Assembly: GCF_014196055.1 (NCBI RefSeq)
Contig: NZ_JACICY010000001.1
Coordinates: forward strand, 758,203-822,202
Direction: 5' to 3'
Length of the DNA: 64,000 nucleotides
Origin: Novosphingobium hassiacum
GTDB lineage: Bacteria > Pseudomonadota > Alphaproteobacteria > Sphingomonadales > Sphingomonadaceae
In this document: one piece after another, positions 55,555 through 64,000 of the stretch
Position numbering within the stretch: the stretch's first letter is position 1
How the letters are laid out: every line of letters begins with the position of its first letter
Notes under the pieces: generated by a model
Databases searched by the model: none
What the model saw: the letters and a program-made list of their open reading frames with translations, nothing else
What the model was told of the DNA's origin: nothing
Position numbers and translations under genes: made by a program

Positions 55555-57315
55555 ATGATCCGACCAGCCGCTTTTTCCCTGCTTTCACACGCGGCGGTCT
55601 GCGCTGTGGCGCTGGCGACGGCTTCAGCCCAGGCGCACGACGGGGGGGCGAGCGATGGCGCGATGGCAGCCGCCTCCGATGCTCCGCGGCCCGACATGGT
55701 CTTCGTCAATGGCACGGTGGTGACCCCGTCAGGCACGGCGCAGGCCGTGGCCGTAGCCAAAGGCGTAATCGTAGCGGTAGGGTCGGTGGCCGAGATCGAG
55801 AAGCTGCCGCTGGAGGGCGCAAAGCGGATCGACCTTGCCGGGCGGACGCTGATGCCAGGCCTCTATGACATGCACGTGCACACGTACTTTGCCGGTCAGG
55901 ACAAACTGTCCTGCCGGTTTGCACAAGGGGCGAAGGCAAAGGAGATCGTGGCAGCGGTCAAGGCCTGTGCGGCCAAGGCCAAGCCGGGGGAATGGATCAC
56001 GGGCGGCAGCTGGGTGGGTGCCGCTTTCAAGCCGGGAGAACAGCACCGCCGCCTGCTGGATGCTGCAGCGCCTAACAATCCGGTCTTGCTCAACGACGAA
56101 AGCCTGCACAGCGTCTGGGTCAACTCGCGCGTGCTGCAGATCGCCGGTATCGGGCGCGATACGCCCAATCCGGCAGGCGGCGTGATCGATCGCGATGCCA
56201 AAGGTGAACCCACCGGCGTGCTGCGCGAAGTGGCTTCCCGCAATATCGAAAAGTTCATGCCCAAGATTTCGCAGGACGACCAGGTCCGCGCGGTGAAAGT
56301 GGCAACCGACGAGATGCTGTCCTACGGCATCGTCGGCTTTACCGATGCGGCGGTGCGGCGCGAGATGGTGGGCGGGCTTTCGGCCTATGCCCGCAGTGGC
56401 GGGCTTAAGCAGTATGCGCGCGGCTGCATCGTATGGGGGCCGAATTCGGGCGACAGCGAAGGCCTGATCGCGCAGCGGCAGGCATTGAGCAGCGAGCGGC
56501 TGAAGCTCGACTGCGTCAAGATGTTTCTTGATGGCGTGCCGCTTGAAGGCCGCACCGCTGCCATGATCGAACCTTATGCGCATGGGACCGGTGCACATGG
56601 TGGCTCGGGCAACACCGGCCTCAAACTGATCCCCGAAGACGTGCTGTTCCCTGCACTTGCGGAATTTGACCGGCAGGGCATTCTGGTGAAGTTCCATGCT
56701 GCGGGCGACGGGGCCGTGCGCGAAGCTGCCGATGCCATTGCCGCTGCGCGCAAGGCCAACGGCTTCACGGGGCAGCATCACGAAATCGGCCACAACACCT
56801 TCGTCGATATGGCCGAGGTGCCCCGTGGTCGCGAGCTTCATTTCACTTGGGAATTTTCGCCCTACATTTGGTGGCCAACGCCGATTACCTCGATTGATAT
56901 CGCAACGGCCGTGGGACCAGAACGCATGAAGCGGCTGTGGCCGATGCGCGATGTTGTTGAAAGCGGGGCGAACGTGGTGATCGGGTCGGACTGGCCGGTG
57001 GTGCCTTCGGTCAACCCATGGATTGCCTTTGAAACGCTGGTGACGCGGCAGGTTCCCGGCGCCACCGGCGAGCCGATCAACGCGGGCCAGCGGATCACCC
57101 GTGAACAGGCACTGGCCGTGATGACCCGCAATGGCGCGGCGGAAATGGGCCGTCTGGATCAGGGCGGCACGATCGAACCCGGCAAGCTGGCTGACATGAT
57201 CGTGGTGGACCGCAATCCGTTGACCGTGGCGGCAGGGGAAATCCACAAGACCCGCGTGCTTGCCACCTACATTGCGGGCGAGAAAGTCTTTGTCGCCGAA
57301 GGAGAAACCAAGTGA
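55555..57315 (+). CDS. Exported amidohydrolase (YtcJ-like), third copy
   Basis: The protein has 586 residues from the ATG at 55555 with aagggag upstream; the longer frame to 55465 is not used because the signal peptide (MIRPAAFSLLSHAAVCAVAL, cleavage near SAQA) begins here. The HxH is H107/H109 (LYDMHVHTYFAG), followed by KFHAAGDGAV, EIGHNTFVD and catalytic D479 ([14 protein letters not shown]). It is closest to the copy at 1167 (both have PGEWITGG and [14 protein letters not shown]). Here the partner gene is an HDAC-like deacetylase instead of a receptor. Confidence 0.9.
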   Translation: MIRPAAFSLLSHAAVCAVALATASAQAHDGGASDGAMAAASDAPRPDMVFVNGTVVTPSGTAQAVAVAKGVIVAVGSVAEIEKLPLEGAKRIDLAGRTLMPGLYDMHVHTYFAGQDKLSCRFAQGAKAKEIVAAVKACAAKAKPGEWITGGSWVGAAFKPGEQHRRLLDAAAPNNPVLLNDESLHSVWVNSRVLQIAGIGRDTPNPAGGVIDRDAKGEPTGVLREVASRNIEKFMPKISQDDQVRAVKVATDEMLSYGIVGFTDAAVRREMVGGLSAYARSGGLKQYARGCIVWGPNSGDSEGLIAQRQALSSERLKLDCVKMFLDGVPLEGRTAAMIEPYAHGTGAHGGSGNTGLKLIPEDVLFPALAEFDRQGILVKFHAAGDGAVREAADAIAAARKANGFTGQHHEIGHNTFVDMAEVPRGRELHFTWEFSPYIWWPTPITSIDIATAVGPERMKRLWPMRDVVESGANVVIGSDWPVVPSVNPWIAFETLVTRQVPGATGEPINAGQRITREQALAVMTRNGAAEMGRLDQGGTIEPGKLADMIVVDRNPLTVAAGEIHKTRVLATYIAGEKVFVAEGETK

Positions 57316-58424
57316 GCGATGCAACGCTGTTCCTGACCGATGAGCGCACGTTCTGGCACAGCACCGGCGTGCAGGCGCTGTTCATGCCGGTCGGGGACTG
57401 GGTCGAGCCGCCCGCCGGAAGCTATGGCGCGGACACGCCCGGCTCGAAGCGCCGCCTGCTCAATCTGGTCCGCGCAGCCGGATTCGACAGCGAGCTTGAG
57501 GTGCGCAGCGCCGCTCCTGCATCGCGCGAGGATCTGCTGCGCGTGCATCCGGCAAGCTACATCGACGAATTCAAACGCTTGAGCGATGCGAACGGCGGCG
57601 AGCTTGGCGTGTTTGCGCCATTCAGCAAGGGCGGGTTCGAGATTGCTAGCCTTTCGGCGGGTTTGGCGATTGAAGCGGTGGACGCGGTGCTGACTGGCCG
57701 CGCGCGCAATGCCTATGCGCTATGCCGCCCGGCGGGGCATCACTGCCTGGCGCACGAGCCGATGGGGTTTTGCCTGCTGGCCAACATCCCGATTGCGATT
57801 GAGGTTGCCAAGGCGCGCCATGGCGTAGGCAAAGTGGCCGTGGTCGATTGGGACGTGCACCACGGCAATGGCACGCAGTCGATCTTCTATGACCGGGCTG
57901 ACGTGCTGACCGTATCTGTTCACCAGGACCGTTGTTTCCCGCCGGGCTATTCAGGCTTTGAAGAGCGCGGCGAAGGCGCAGGCCTCGGCGCCAACCTCAA
58001 CATTCCGCTCCCGGCAGGAAGCGGCCATGAGACGTACCTTGCCGCGCTGGACCGGATCGTGATTCCGGCACTGCGCCAGTTCGATCCTAACTTGATCGTG
58101 GTTGCCAGCGGCTTGGATGCGAACGCGGTCGATCCGCTGGCACGCCAACTGCTGCACTCCGACACTTTCCGGGACATGACCGAGCGCATGGTCTCTCTTG
58201 CCGATGAACTGTGTGAAGGGCGCCTCGCCATCGTTCACGAAGGGGGTTACGCCGAAGCCTATGTGCCGTTCTGCGGGCTAGCCGTGCTGGAAGGCCTGAA
58301 GGGCACACGCAGCGCCGTGATCGACCCTGAGCTGGAGTTCTTCATGGCCCAACAGCCAGCAAACCGCATGCTGCAGTTTCACCACACGTTGATCGATGAA
58401 ATGGCTGCTGAATTGAACCTCTGA
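57312..58424 (+). CDS. Histone deacetylase-like amidohydrolase (acetylpolyamine hydrolase type)
   Basis: The protein has 370 residues from a GTG that overlaps the previous stop. The class II HDAC fold shows the catalytic His pair H143/H144 (RPAGHHCL), zinc ligands D181 and H183 (VVDWDVHHGNGTQ) and D269 (VASGLDANAVDP), and Tyr313 in HEGGY. It has no signal peptide, so it is cytoplasmic. Bacterial relatives deacetylate polyamines or other N-acyl amines. Coupled to an exported amidohydrolase, it suggests stepwise removal of N-acyl groups from an imported compound. Confidence 0.92.
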   Translation: MSDATLFLTDERTFWHSTGVQALFMPVGDWVEPPAGSYGADTPGSKRRLLNLVRAAGFDSELEVRSAAPASREDLLRVHPASYIDEFKRLSDANGGELGVFAPFSKGGFEIASLSAGLAIEAVDAVLTGRARNAYALCRPAGHHCLAHEPMGFCLLANIPIAIEVAKARHGVGKVAVVDWDVHHGNGTQSIFYDRADVLTVSVHQDRCFPPGYSGFEERGEGAGLGANLNIPLPAGSGHETYLAALDRIVIPALRQFDPNLIVVASGLDANAVDPLARQLLHSDTFRDMTERMVSLADELCEGRLAIVHEGGYAEAYVPFCGLAVLEGLKGTRSAVIDPELEFFMAQQPANRMLQFHHTLIDEMAAELNL

Positions 58425-58519
58425 TCTTGCGAGCAGGTGGCAGGAAGCTTGGCGTCTCGGTCGGTGAGTCTGAGACCGCCTTTCTCGATTTGGCAGCATC
58501 TGGTAGGTGTATGAATTGG

Positions 58520-59335
58520 TTAGGGTCGGCCCAAGGCAATCTTTATCCTTTCCCGTACCCCCCGCGCTCGCACAATGTCACCCAACAAGCGGTGCCATTC
58601 GTTCAGCGCGATGCGGGCTGGATTTCGTGAGTCGAGATCGTGCACCAATCCATATCGCAGTGTTCGATCCTGCGGTTCTGCACGGAAGGTGCCGAACAGG
58701 CGATCCCACACGATCAGGACGCCACCAAAGTTGCAGTCAAGATACTCGGTCTCGCTGGCATGGTGAGCGCGGTGATGCGATGGTGTGTTGAACACCGCTT
58801 CGATCCAGTTTGGCAGGCGGCGCACGGCTTCGGTGTGCAGCGGAAACTGATAGATAAGGTTCGCGCCCAGCAGCACAGCCACCACCGTGGGCGGAAATCC
58901 GAACAGCACCAATGCGGCAAAGAAGACCCAACCCAGCGAAAAGAACTCCGTCCAGCCAAGGCGGATTGCGCTGGGCAGCACATATTCGCGCGAGGAATGG
59001 TGCACCGCGTGCGTTGCCCACATCCAGCGGACGGTGTGGCTGGAGCGGTGAAACCAGTAGTAGGCGAATTCAACGGCGACGAAACCGGCAACCCACGTCC
59101 GCCAATCGCTGGCGGACAGTTGTAGTGGCGAGATGTCTGCCAGCAGCAGAAAGATCGCACCTGTCGCGATGCCGGTGATCGGCCGGAACACGGCCTGCCC
59201 CACCGCCACGCCGAGGCTGGCTGCCGCCGCACTGCCGTCATATCCGCGACCCTTGCGCAAACGCCAGCCAATTTCTGCCAGCACGAGGGCAAGCATGATG
59301 CCAAGGATCCAGGGGTGTTGGAATGCCAGACGCAT
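58520..59335 (-). CDS. Sterol desaturase / fatty acid hydroxylase family protein
   Basis: The 271-residue membrane protein has four or five hydrophobic helices. The di-iron histidine clusters are in order: YYWFHRSSH, WATHAVHHSSREY and SHHRAHHASE. Family members hydroxylate or desaturate lipids such as sphingolipid acyl chains, carotenoids or sterols. The opening residues are MRLAFQHPWILGIMLALVLA. It precedes no obvious partner; the EF-hand gene lies 11 bases upstream on the same strand, so the two may be co-transcribed. Confidence 0.9.
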   Translation of the reverse strand: MRLAFQHPWILGIMLALVLAEIGWRLRKGRGYDGSAAAASLGVAVGQAVFRPITGIATGAIFLLLADISPLQLSASDWRTWVAGFVAVEFAYYWFHRSSHTVRWMWATHAVHHSSREYVLPSAIRLGWTEFFSLGWVFFAALVLFGFPPTVVAVLLGANLIYQFPLHTEAVRRLPNWIEAVFNTPSHHRAHHASETEYLDCNFGGVLIVWDRLFGTFRAEPQDRTLRYGLVHDLDSRNPARIALNEWHRLLGDIVRARGVRERIKIALGRP

Positions 59336-59346
59336 GGTGTGATCCC

Positions 59347-59796
59347 CTAGTTTCGCTTGAGGCCCGCGATCGCTGCCTTGATTTCGGCTTCGGTCACGCG
59401 GTTGTCGCGGTTGCTATCGGCAAGGTCGTATGCGGGCGTCGGGCCGGAGGTAAATTCGGTGCGGCTGATGCGGCCATCGCGGTTTGTGTCGTAGGTCTGG
59501 CGCATGGTAACAAGGCGCCCATTGTCCCACCGGTCTTTGGCAAAGCCGGGCAAATCGTCCTTGCTGAAAAAGCCGTCACCGTTGCGATCAAGCCGAGGCC
59601 ATTCCTTCACACGATGTGCGAGAAGCTCTTGGCGAGTAATTGCTCCGTCCTTGTTCGTATCGGCTGCACGCAAGCGTTCCATCGCTTCTTCGCCACCGAA
59701 ATCGCGGGAAGGACGTGTCGGCCCGGCGATTGCAAACGTTGGGACGAGGATCAGTGCCAAGGCCAGAGCGGGCTTCATTAAACGAGCGAAACGCAT
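59347..59796 (-). CDS. EF-hand calcium-binding protein, secreted
   Basis: The 149-residue protein has a signal peptide (MRFARLMKPALALALILVPT, ending FAIAG). Four EF-hand loops are visible: DTNKDGAITRQE, DRNGDGFFSKDD, DTNRDGRISRTE and DSNRDNRVTEAE (the last has N in place of the usual Gly). It probably binds Ca2+ in the periplasm or outside the cell. It lies just upstream of the fatty acid hydroxylase gene on the same strand. Confidence 0.9.
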   Translation of the reverse strand: MRFARLMKPALALALILVPTFAIAGPTRPSRDFGGEEAMERLRAADTNKDGAITRQELLAHRVKEWPRLDRNGDGFFSKDDLPGFAKDRWDNGRLVTMRQTYDTNRDGRISRTEFTSGPTPAYDLADSNRDNRVTEAEIKAAIAGLKRN

Positions 59797-59922
59797 TGTG
59801 CGGGATCCGTCAGCAAAGAGGGCATGACGCGACGCTTGGGAGGCTTCAACAGTTGGGAGCGTCGCGCCATGCCAGGTTGAGGGACTTCCAGATCAGAATG
59901 TCCCCGGCTGTTGTGGAAGCGA

Positions 59923-60423
59923 TCAGCGGCAGGCGATTGTGTCGCCCGCAGCAGTGGTGCAGGTGCCAGTGTGGCTTACCGCCCCGTCGCTGAGCGTGGT
60001 GGACCCCGAGTAGCTGTTGCCGGTGACGGCGTTGGTTGCATTGGTGGAGCGCGATCCGCTGGCGGTTCCATCGGCGCTCCGGGTAAAGCTGCCCTGCGAT
60101 GATGCGCTGCCCCGCGCGCCACTGGTCGCGGCACCGGCAGAGCGCGTCACGGCGCCATCGGGCGAGACCGAGGTGGTGGATGCACGAGCGCCGCGCGAAC
60201 CATTGGTGCCCCGGAAGCCAGATGCGCTGGTGCGGGTCACAGTGCCATCGGCCGCGGTTGTGGTGCCTGCTGCACGACCAGCCACGCCCCTCTGGCCTGC
60301 GACAGCGCCGACCGAGCCGTTCTGGCCACGAGCGCGAATGCCGCCGCTGGCGTCGGCGGTGGAAGCGAATGCAAGTGCGGCAACTGCCGTCAGTGCGGTG
60401 AGCGTAGTGCGAAGATTTTTCAT
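59923..60423 (-). CDS. Secreted Ser/Gly/Ala/Thr-rich repeat protein
   Basis: The protein has 166 residues from the ATG at 60423 (MKNLRTTLTALTAVAALAFA), with a signal peptide ending STADA. The rest is low-complexity with loose repeats of the type ADGTVTRTS, PDGAVTRSA, ADGTASGSR, LSDGAVSHTG and clusters of RG (GIRARGQNG, GQRGVAGRAA, GFRGTNGSRGARA). Two cysteines lie near the C-terminus (GTCTTAAGDTIACR). I do not recognise a family; a surface or matrix protein is possible. It is divergent from the two-component regulator gene. Confidence 0.7.
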   Translation of the reverse strand: MKNLRTTLTALTAVAALAFASTADASGGIRARGQNGSVGAVAGQRGVAGRAAGTTTAADGTVTRTSASGFRGTNGSRGARASTTSVSPDGAVTRSAGAATSGARGSASSQGSFTRSADGTASGSRSTNATNAVTGNSYSGSTTLSDGAVSHTGTCTTAAGDTIACR

Positions 60424-60634
60424 GACTGATCTCCTTCTTGCTGGCCCGTGAAGAGGTTCGACTTGTGTTTCCGGGCGACAGGAGGTTTTCTGCCCGCAAG
60501 ATGCATCACCGGAATGTCGGAAAATGCCAAAGTCGTTGCAGGGCGTGGCAGTGACGCTCTGACGTAACAGTTTGTCACACCTACCCCACGGTGTTGGCTG
60601 GCAGATCGTCCCCGGCGGTGGCAGGAACAAGCCA

Positions 60635-61357
60635 ATGACTGCACGTCCGCACCGCCTGCTTGTCGTCGATGATGACCCTGAACTGCGCAGTCTGTTGCAG
60701 CGCTTCCTGTCAGAACACGGCTTTTCCGTGCGCGCAGTGGACAGCGGCAAAGCAATGGACGTGGCATTGCAGCGCGAACCTGCCGATGTCATCGTACTGG
60801 ATCTGATGATGCCGGGTGAGGACGGCCTTGCCATCCTGCGTCGCTTGCGCGCCAATGGCGAACAGGTGCCGGTGATCATGCTGACGGCGCGTGGCGATCC
60901 GGTGGATCGGGTACTTGGGCTGGAAATGGGTGCGGACGACTACCTTGGCAAACCTTTCCTTCCGCGGGAACTGGTGGCCCGGATTGCCGCGCTGCTGCGT
61001 CGCATGGCTCCGGCACGGAGCACGAATAGCGACGAGACTGTTGTGGTCGGCCCCTTCCTGATCAACTTTTCGGCGATGGCCGTCAGCCGCGATGGCACGG
61101 TCCTGCCACTTTCCTCGCGCGAGTTTGCGCTGATGGCCGCGCTGGCGCGCAGCGCCGGCAGGCCGCTCAGCCGTGCGCAACTGATCGACCGTGCGCTGGG
61201 CCGCGATGCCGAAGTGACCGACCGTGCGATTGATGTTCAGGTCGCCCGCCTGCGCCGCGCCATCGGCGATGATGCAGGTGAGCCACGCTTCATCCGCACG
61301 GTCTGGGGTGTGGGCTATGTACTCGCGCCCGAAAGCGGCGGAACCGGCCAGGCATGA
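60635..61357 (+). CDS. OmpR-family response regulator
   Basis: The protein has 240 residues from the ATG at 60635 (MTARPHRLLVVDDDPELRSL). The receiver has DDD, phospho-acceptor in VIVLDLMMPGEDG and YLGKPFLPREL. The winged-helix output domain includes LPLSSREFALMAALARSAGR and ends with the RTVWGVGYVL hairpin. It overlaps the sensor kinase gene by 4 bases. It may control the divergent secreted repeat protein, which is an inference from layout. Confidence 0.93.
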   Translation: MTARPHRLLVVDDDPELRSLLQRFLSEHGFSVRAVDSGKAMDVALQREPADVIVLDLMMPGEDGLAILRRLRANGEQVPVIMLTARGDPVDRVLGLEMGADDYLGKPFLPRELVARIAALLRRMAPARSTNSDETVVVGPFLINFSAMAVSRDGTVLPLSSREFALMAALARSAGRPLSRAQLIDRALGRDAEVTDRAIDVQVARLRRAIGDDAGEPRFIRTVWGVGYVLAPESGGTGQA

Positions 61358-62706
61358 GTTGGCGGCTTCCTGCGCTGGCCTTGCCGCGTAGCATGCTGCG
61401 CCGGAACGTCGCGCTGATGGTCGGGGTTGTGCTGGCTGGACAGGTGGTGGCGGGGCTGCTGGTCATGGCGTTGGTCATACAGCCTCAGGTCAACCGGATT
61501 GCCCAGCTGACTGCCGATATGATTTCCGTTCTTACCCACGTGATGGAAGATCTTCCCGAGGCAGAGCGTAAGATCATGCTGTCGCGGTTCGAAAGCAGCG
61601 GCAATGTCTTGATTCGGCTGCAAGAACCTGCCGACAATGCGGCGTCGCAGACATTGCGCAACCGTGTACCAAATTTCATCGAACGGCAATTTGTCCGCGC
61701 ATTGTCCCATCGATTGGGCTCTGGAAAAGAGCTGAAGTGGCAGCGCGGTGCCGACGATCGATTGTGGTTCGAAATGCAGATCGGGACGCAAGCAGTGTGG
61801 ATTAGCGTTACGCCGCCATCCGGGCGCAGCGCACTGCAGACAATGCTCTACGCGTTTCTCGTCGCGTTCATCGTTGCAGCCGCGGCGGGTCTGCTTTTGC
61901 AACGAAGACTGGATGCCCCGCTCCAGCGGCTTGCGGCGCAGGTTGATGCGTTTGCCCCTGACATGGCAAGGCATGAACAAATTCTGCCCATGCTGGAAAC
62001 AACCGGCCCTGACGAAGTCGCAGCGGTGGCCAGTGCTTTCAACCGGCTGACCGAAAGGTTGGCCAATGACGAAGCCGAAAGGACACTGATGCTTGCCGGG
62101 GTCAGCCACGACTTGCGCACCCCGCTGACCCGGCTGCGCTTGTGCCTTGAAATGATGAGCGGGCATGACGACCAGATTGAAGCAACGGCCGCAAGGCAAG
62201 TTGATCGGATCGAGGCAATGCTTCAGCAGTTCCTGGATTTTGCCCGCGGCTTTGCTGAAGAAGCGGCATCGGACGTCAGCATGGCGGAATTGTTAGCAGG
62301 CGTTGCCCGGGACGTTGATCCGCAAGGGCAAACGCAAGTCGTTGTCGACAAGACCCTGCGCGCCAATCTGCGCTATCAAGCAGTGACGAGAGCCGTCGGC
62401 AACCTTCTTGGCAACGCGATACGCTATGGCCAACGACCGACCAGGCTCCATGCGCACAAACAGGGCAGCGTTGTCGTCATCGAAGTCAGCGATGCGGGAC
62501 AAGGGTTCAGCGCTGCAAGTGCAGAACAACTGCGACGCCCGTTTGCTCGAGGTGACAACGCACGTGGCGGGGACGGAGCCGGGCTGGGCCTCGCAATTGC
62601 CGAACGCGTTGCCGTGGCACATGCAGGATCTTTGCGTTTCGCATTCCGGCATGGCCGTTTCTGTGCCGAACTCGCACTGCAAGACCAGATCTTGCCATCG
62701 CAATGA
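61354..62706 (+). CDS. Sensor histidine kinase (EnvZ-like)
   Basis: The 450-residue protein has two membrane helices (about 17-47 and 163-187) enclosing a periplasmic sensor domain, then HAMP, HisKA with [18 protein letters not shown], and a HATPase domain with N box AVGNLLGNAIRYGQRP, G1 DAGQGFS and G2 GAGLGLAIAERV. It is the partner of the response regulator upstream. The signal sensed is unknown. Confidence 0.94.
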   Translation: MSWRLPALALPRSMLRRNVALMVGVVLAGQVVAGLLVMALVIQPQVNRIAQLTADMISVLTHVMEDLPEAERKIMLSRFESSGNVLIRLQEPADNAASQTLRNRVPNFIERQFVRALSHRLGSGKELKWQRGADDRLWFEMQIGTQAVWISVTPPSGRSALQTMLYAFLVAFIVAAAAGLLLQRRLDAPLQRLAAQVDAFAPDMARHEQILPMLETTGPDEVAAVASAFNRLTERLANDEAERTLMLAGVSHDLRTPLTRLRLCLEMMSGHDDQIEATAARQVDRIEAMLQQFLDFARGFAEEAASDVSMAELLAGVARDVDPQGQTQVVVDKTLRANLRYQAVTRAVGNLLGNAIRYGQRPTRLHAHKQGSVVVIEVSDAGQGFSAASAEQLRRPFARGDNARGGDGAGLGLAIAERVAVAHAGSLRFAFRHGRFCAELALQDQILPSQ

Positions 62707-62872
62707 TTTGACGGGAAGCGGCCTGGGAAGCGTGGCTTAGCCGACAGATACTGAATACCCGCGCAGATGCCATGGTTGCTGTCAAGGTTGGACCTTGGCC
62801 GGCCGTTTAGTGTCGCGCAGCCAGCCAAGGTCCGGAAATCAATCACAATTCTCACTGAGAATCACGCAAGTC

Positions 62873-64000
62873 TCAGAACCGCACGGTTCCTGTCAGGGTG
62901 ATCAGGCGAGGTTGGCCCAAAGTTCCAATCACGACATCCCGGCGCGCACCCGGCACGGCATCGCCGGGCCAGATCGAACCGTCCGAATAGTATCCCTTGT
63001 CGAAGATATTTTCGACGTTCAAACGCAACCCCCAGGTCTTGTCTTCGATCCCCACGGATAGGTTCGTTAGTTCGTAGCCTGGGTGCCGCGCGGTATTCTC
63101 CTGGTTGAACCAGTATGGCCCCTTGCCGATATATTCGATCGTACCGGCCAGTTCATAATCGTTGCCGAGCGGCACGCGCATGTCTGCAGCCACGCTGAAG
63201 CTGTAGTCCGACACCCATGGCGGGGTTTTGCCACTGACATCGCTGGGCTGGCTGTTGACGTCGTTGACCAGACTGCCCTTACCGAACTCGGCCCAGACGC
63301 GGCCAAAGCCGGCGGTGAGCGTCAGGATGTCGTTGGCGCGGAAGTTGGCATCGAATTCAAAGCCATACTGGGTCGAACTGCCAGCGTTCAGGATGTTCTC
63401 GACCACCCCGCCGATCGCAATCTGCTGCTGCAGCTCGAACTGGCGATCCTTGTATTTGATGTAATATACCGCCGCGTTGAAGTTGAGGCGTCGGTCCAGC
63501 ATCTGGGTCTTGAAGCCCATTTCATAATTGTCGGCGGTTTCCTTGCGGAACGCATTCAGCTTGGGCGTGCCCTGCGCGTCGTAGAGGTTGAACCCGCCAG
63601 GCTCGTAGCCTTTGGCATAGTTGGCATAGATGTGCGTGCCTGCAGTGGTGAAGTAGGACAGCGATGCCTTGGGCATGACCTCTGTCCCGCCCTGCTTGAG
63701 GTAGGGAATGCCGGTAGCGTAAAGCCCGGCATTGCGATCGAGCGTGTCATAGGTCCACTTGTCGATCCGCAGGCCCAAACCCAGTTCGAACTGGCCGAAC
63801 TTGTAGCTGGTCGTCCCGAAGGCAGCGAGATGGGCCTTTTCGCGCTTGCGGTTTTCGAACGGGAACGGGACGCGGACGGTCGTCTCTTCGCCGAAGGTCG
63901 GTGCGAAAACTGGATCGCCGACGACACCGTCGAGGATGTTGAGCGTGTTCGACGGCGGGATGACGGCGGACAGCACATCGGTCGGGCCATAGAAGTTGGC
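62873..64000 (-). CDS. TonB-dependent receptor, C-terminal part (N-terminus outside window)
   Basis: The frame is open to the window end, so the first part of the gene lies beyond 64000. The 375 visible residues are receptor barrel: GTTSYKFGQFELGLGLRIDK, THIYANYAKGYEPGGFNLYD, NYEMGFKTQMLDRRLNFNAA, and a final strand ITLTGTVRF with terminal Phe. It is not a close copy of the other receptors here. It is convergent with the sensor kinase, with a 166-base gap in which nothing was recognised. Confidence 0.93.
   Translation of the reverse strand, partial: ANFYGPTDVLSAVIPPSNTLNILDGVVGDPVFAPTFGEETTVRVPFPFENRKREKAHLAAFGTTSYKFGQFELGLGLRIDKWTYDTLDRNAGLYATGIPYLKQGGTEVMPKASLSYFTTAGTHIYANYAKGYEPGGFNLYDAQGTPKLNAFRKETADNYEMGFKTQMLDRRLNFNAAVYYIKYKDRQFELQQQIAIGGVVENILNAGSSTQYGFEFDANFRANDILTLTAGFGRVWAEFGKGSLVNDVNSQPSDVSGKTPPWVSDYSFSVAADMRVPLGNDYELAGTIEYIGKGPYWFNQENTARHPGYELTNLSVGIEDKTWGLRLNVENIFDKGYYSDGSIWPGDAVPGARRDVVIGTLGQPRLITLTGTVRF

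Overview
The window looks like chromosomal DNA of a sphingomonad (Sphingomonadales, Novosphingobium- or Sphingomonas-like). The reasons are high GC content, five TonB-dependent receptors (TBDRs) or receptor fragments in 64 kb, catabolic operons each led by or containing a TBDR, and the typical alphaproteobacterial intergenic hairpin at 33778-33867. The genus is inferred from gene content only. No tRNA, rRNA, CRISPR array, prophage or intact insertion sequence was seen.

Layout. 1-2894: end of a TBDR followed by a secreted amidohydrolase. 3287-3853: a lipoprotein. 3983-15429: a TetR regulator and a divergent run of co-oriented genes (flavin monooxygenase, sugar-isomerase-fold protein, DUF6379-like beta subunit, MFS transporter, TBDR, Gfo/Idh/MocA oxidoreductase, second isomerase-fold protein, Tat-targeted small subunit, iron-sulfur GMC dehydrogenase). 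I read this as a glycoside 3-oxidation and (C-)deglycosylation locus. 15778-16942: rlmJ and a small hypothetical gene. 17027-21879: a NodD-like LysR regulator divergent from an aromatic-ring catabolic cassette (flavin monooxygenase, VOC dioxygenase, C-C hydrolase, cupin). 21979-23525: small genes (UVR motif, HNH, extensin-like). 23528-33766: the complete potassium locus kdpFABCDE with two extra tiny membrane ORFs, divergent from kup. 33884-37394: TBDR-like barrel and alginate-export-type barrel, divergent. 37545-38492: trhO. 38784-39080: ruined histidine kinase. 39087-45249: RND efflux operon with an acetyltransferase tail. 45369-47610: panB, a dimeric alpha-beta barrel protein, MAPEG protein and divergent HxlR regulator. 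47611-48337: transposase remnant and short repeats. 48338-54319: TBDR, amidohydrolase and PQQ dehydrogenase. 54327-58424: AraC regulator divergent from amidohydrolase plus HDAC-like deacetylase. 58520-62706: fatty acid hydroxylase, EF-hand protein, repeat-rich secreted protein and a two-component system. 62873-64000: C-terminal part of another TBDR.

How the genes may work together. The most interesting segment is 4717-15429. Import across the outer membrane (TBDR) and inner membrane (MFS), oxidation of a sugar hydroxyl (GMC dehydrogenase plus Tat subunit, or Gfo/Idh/MocA enzyme), and cleavage by an alpha/beta pair resembling C-glycoside deglycosidase would release an aromatic aglycone. The flavin monooxygenase in the same operon, and possibly the ring-cleavage cassette at 18072-21879, could then degrade it. 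Separately, three paralogous exported amidohydrolases, two paired with closely related TBDRs, suggest repeated duplication of an uptake-plus-hydrolysis module.
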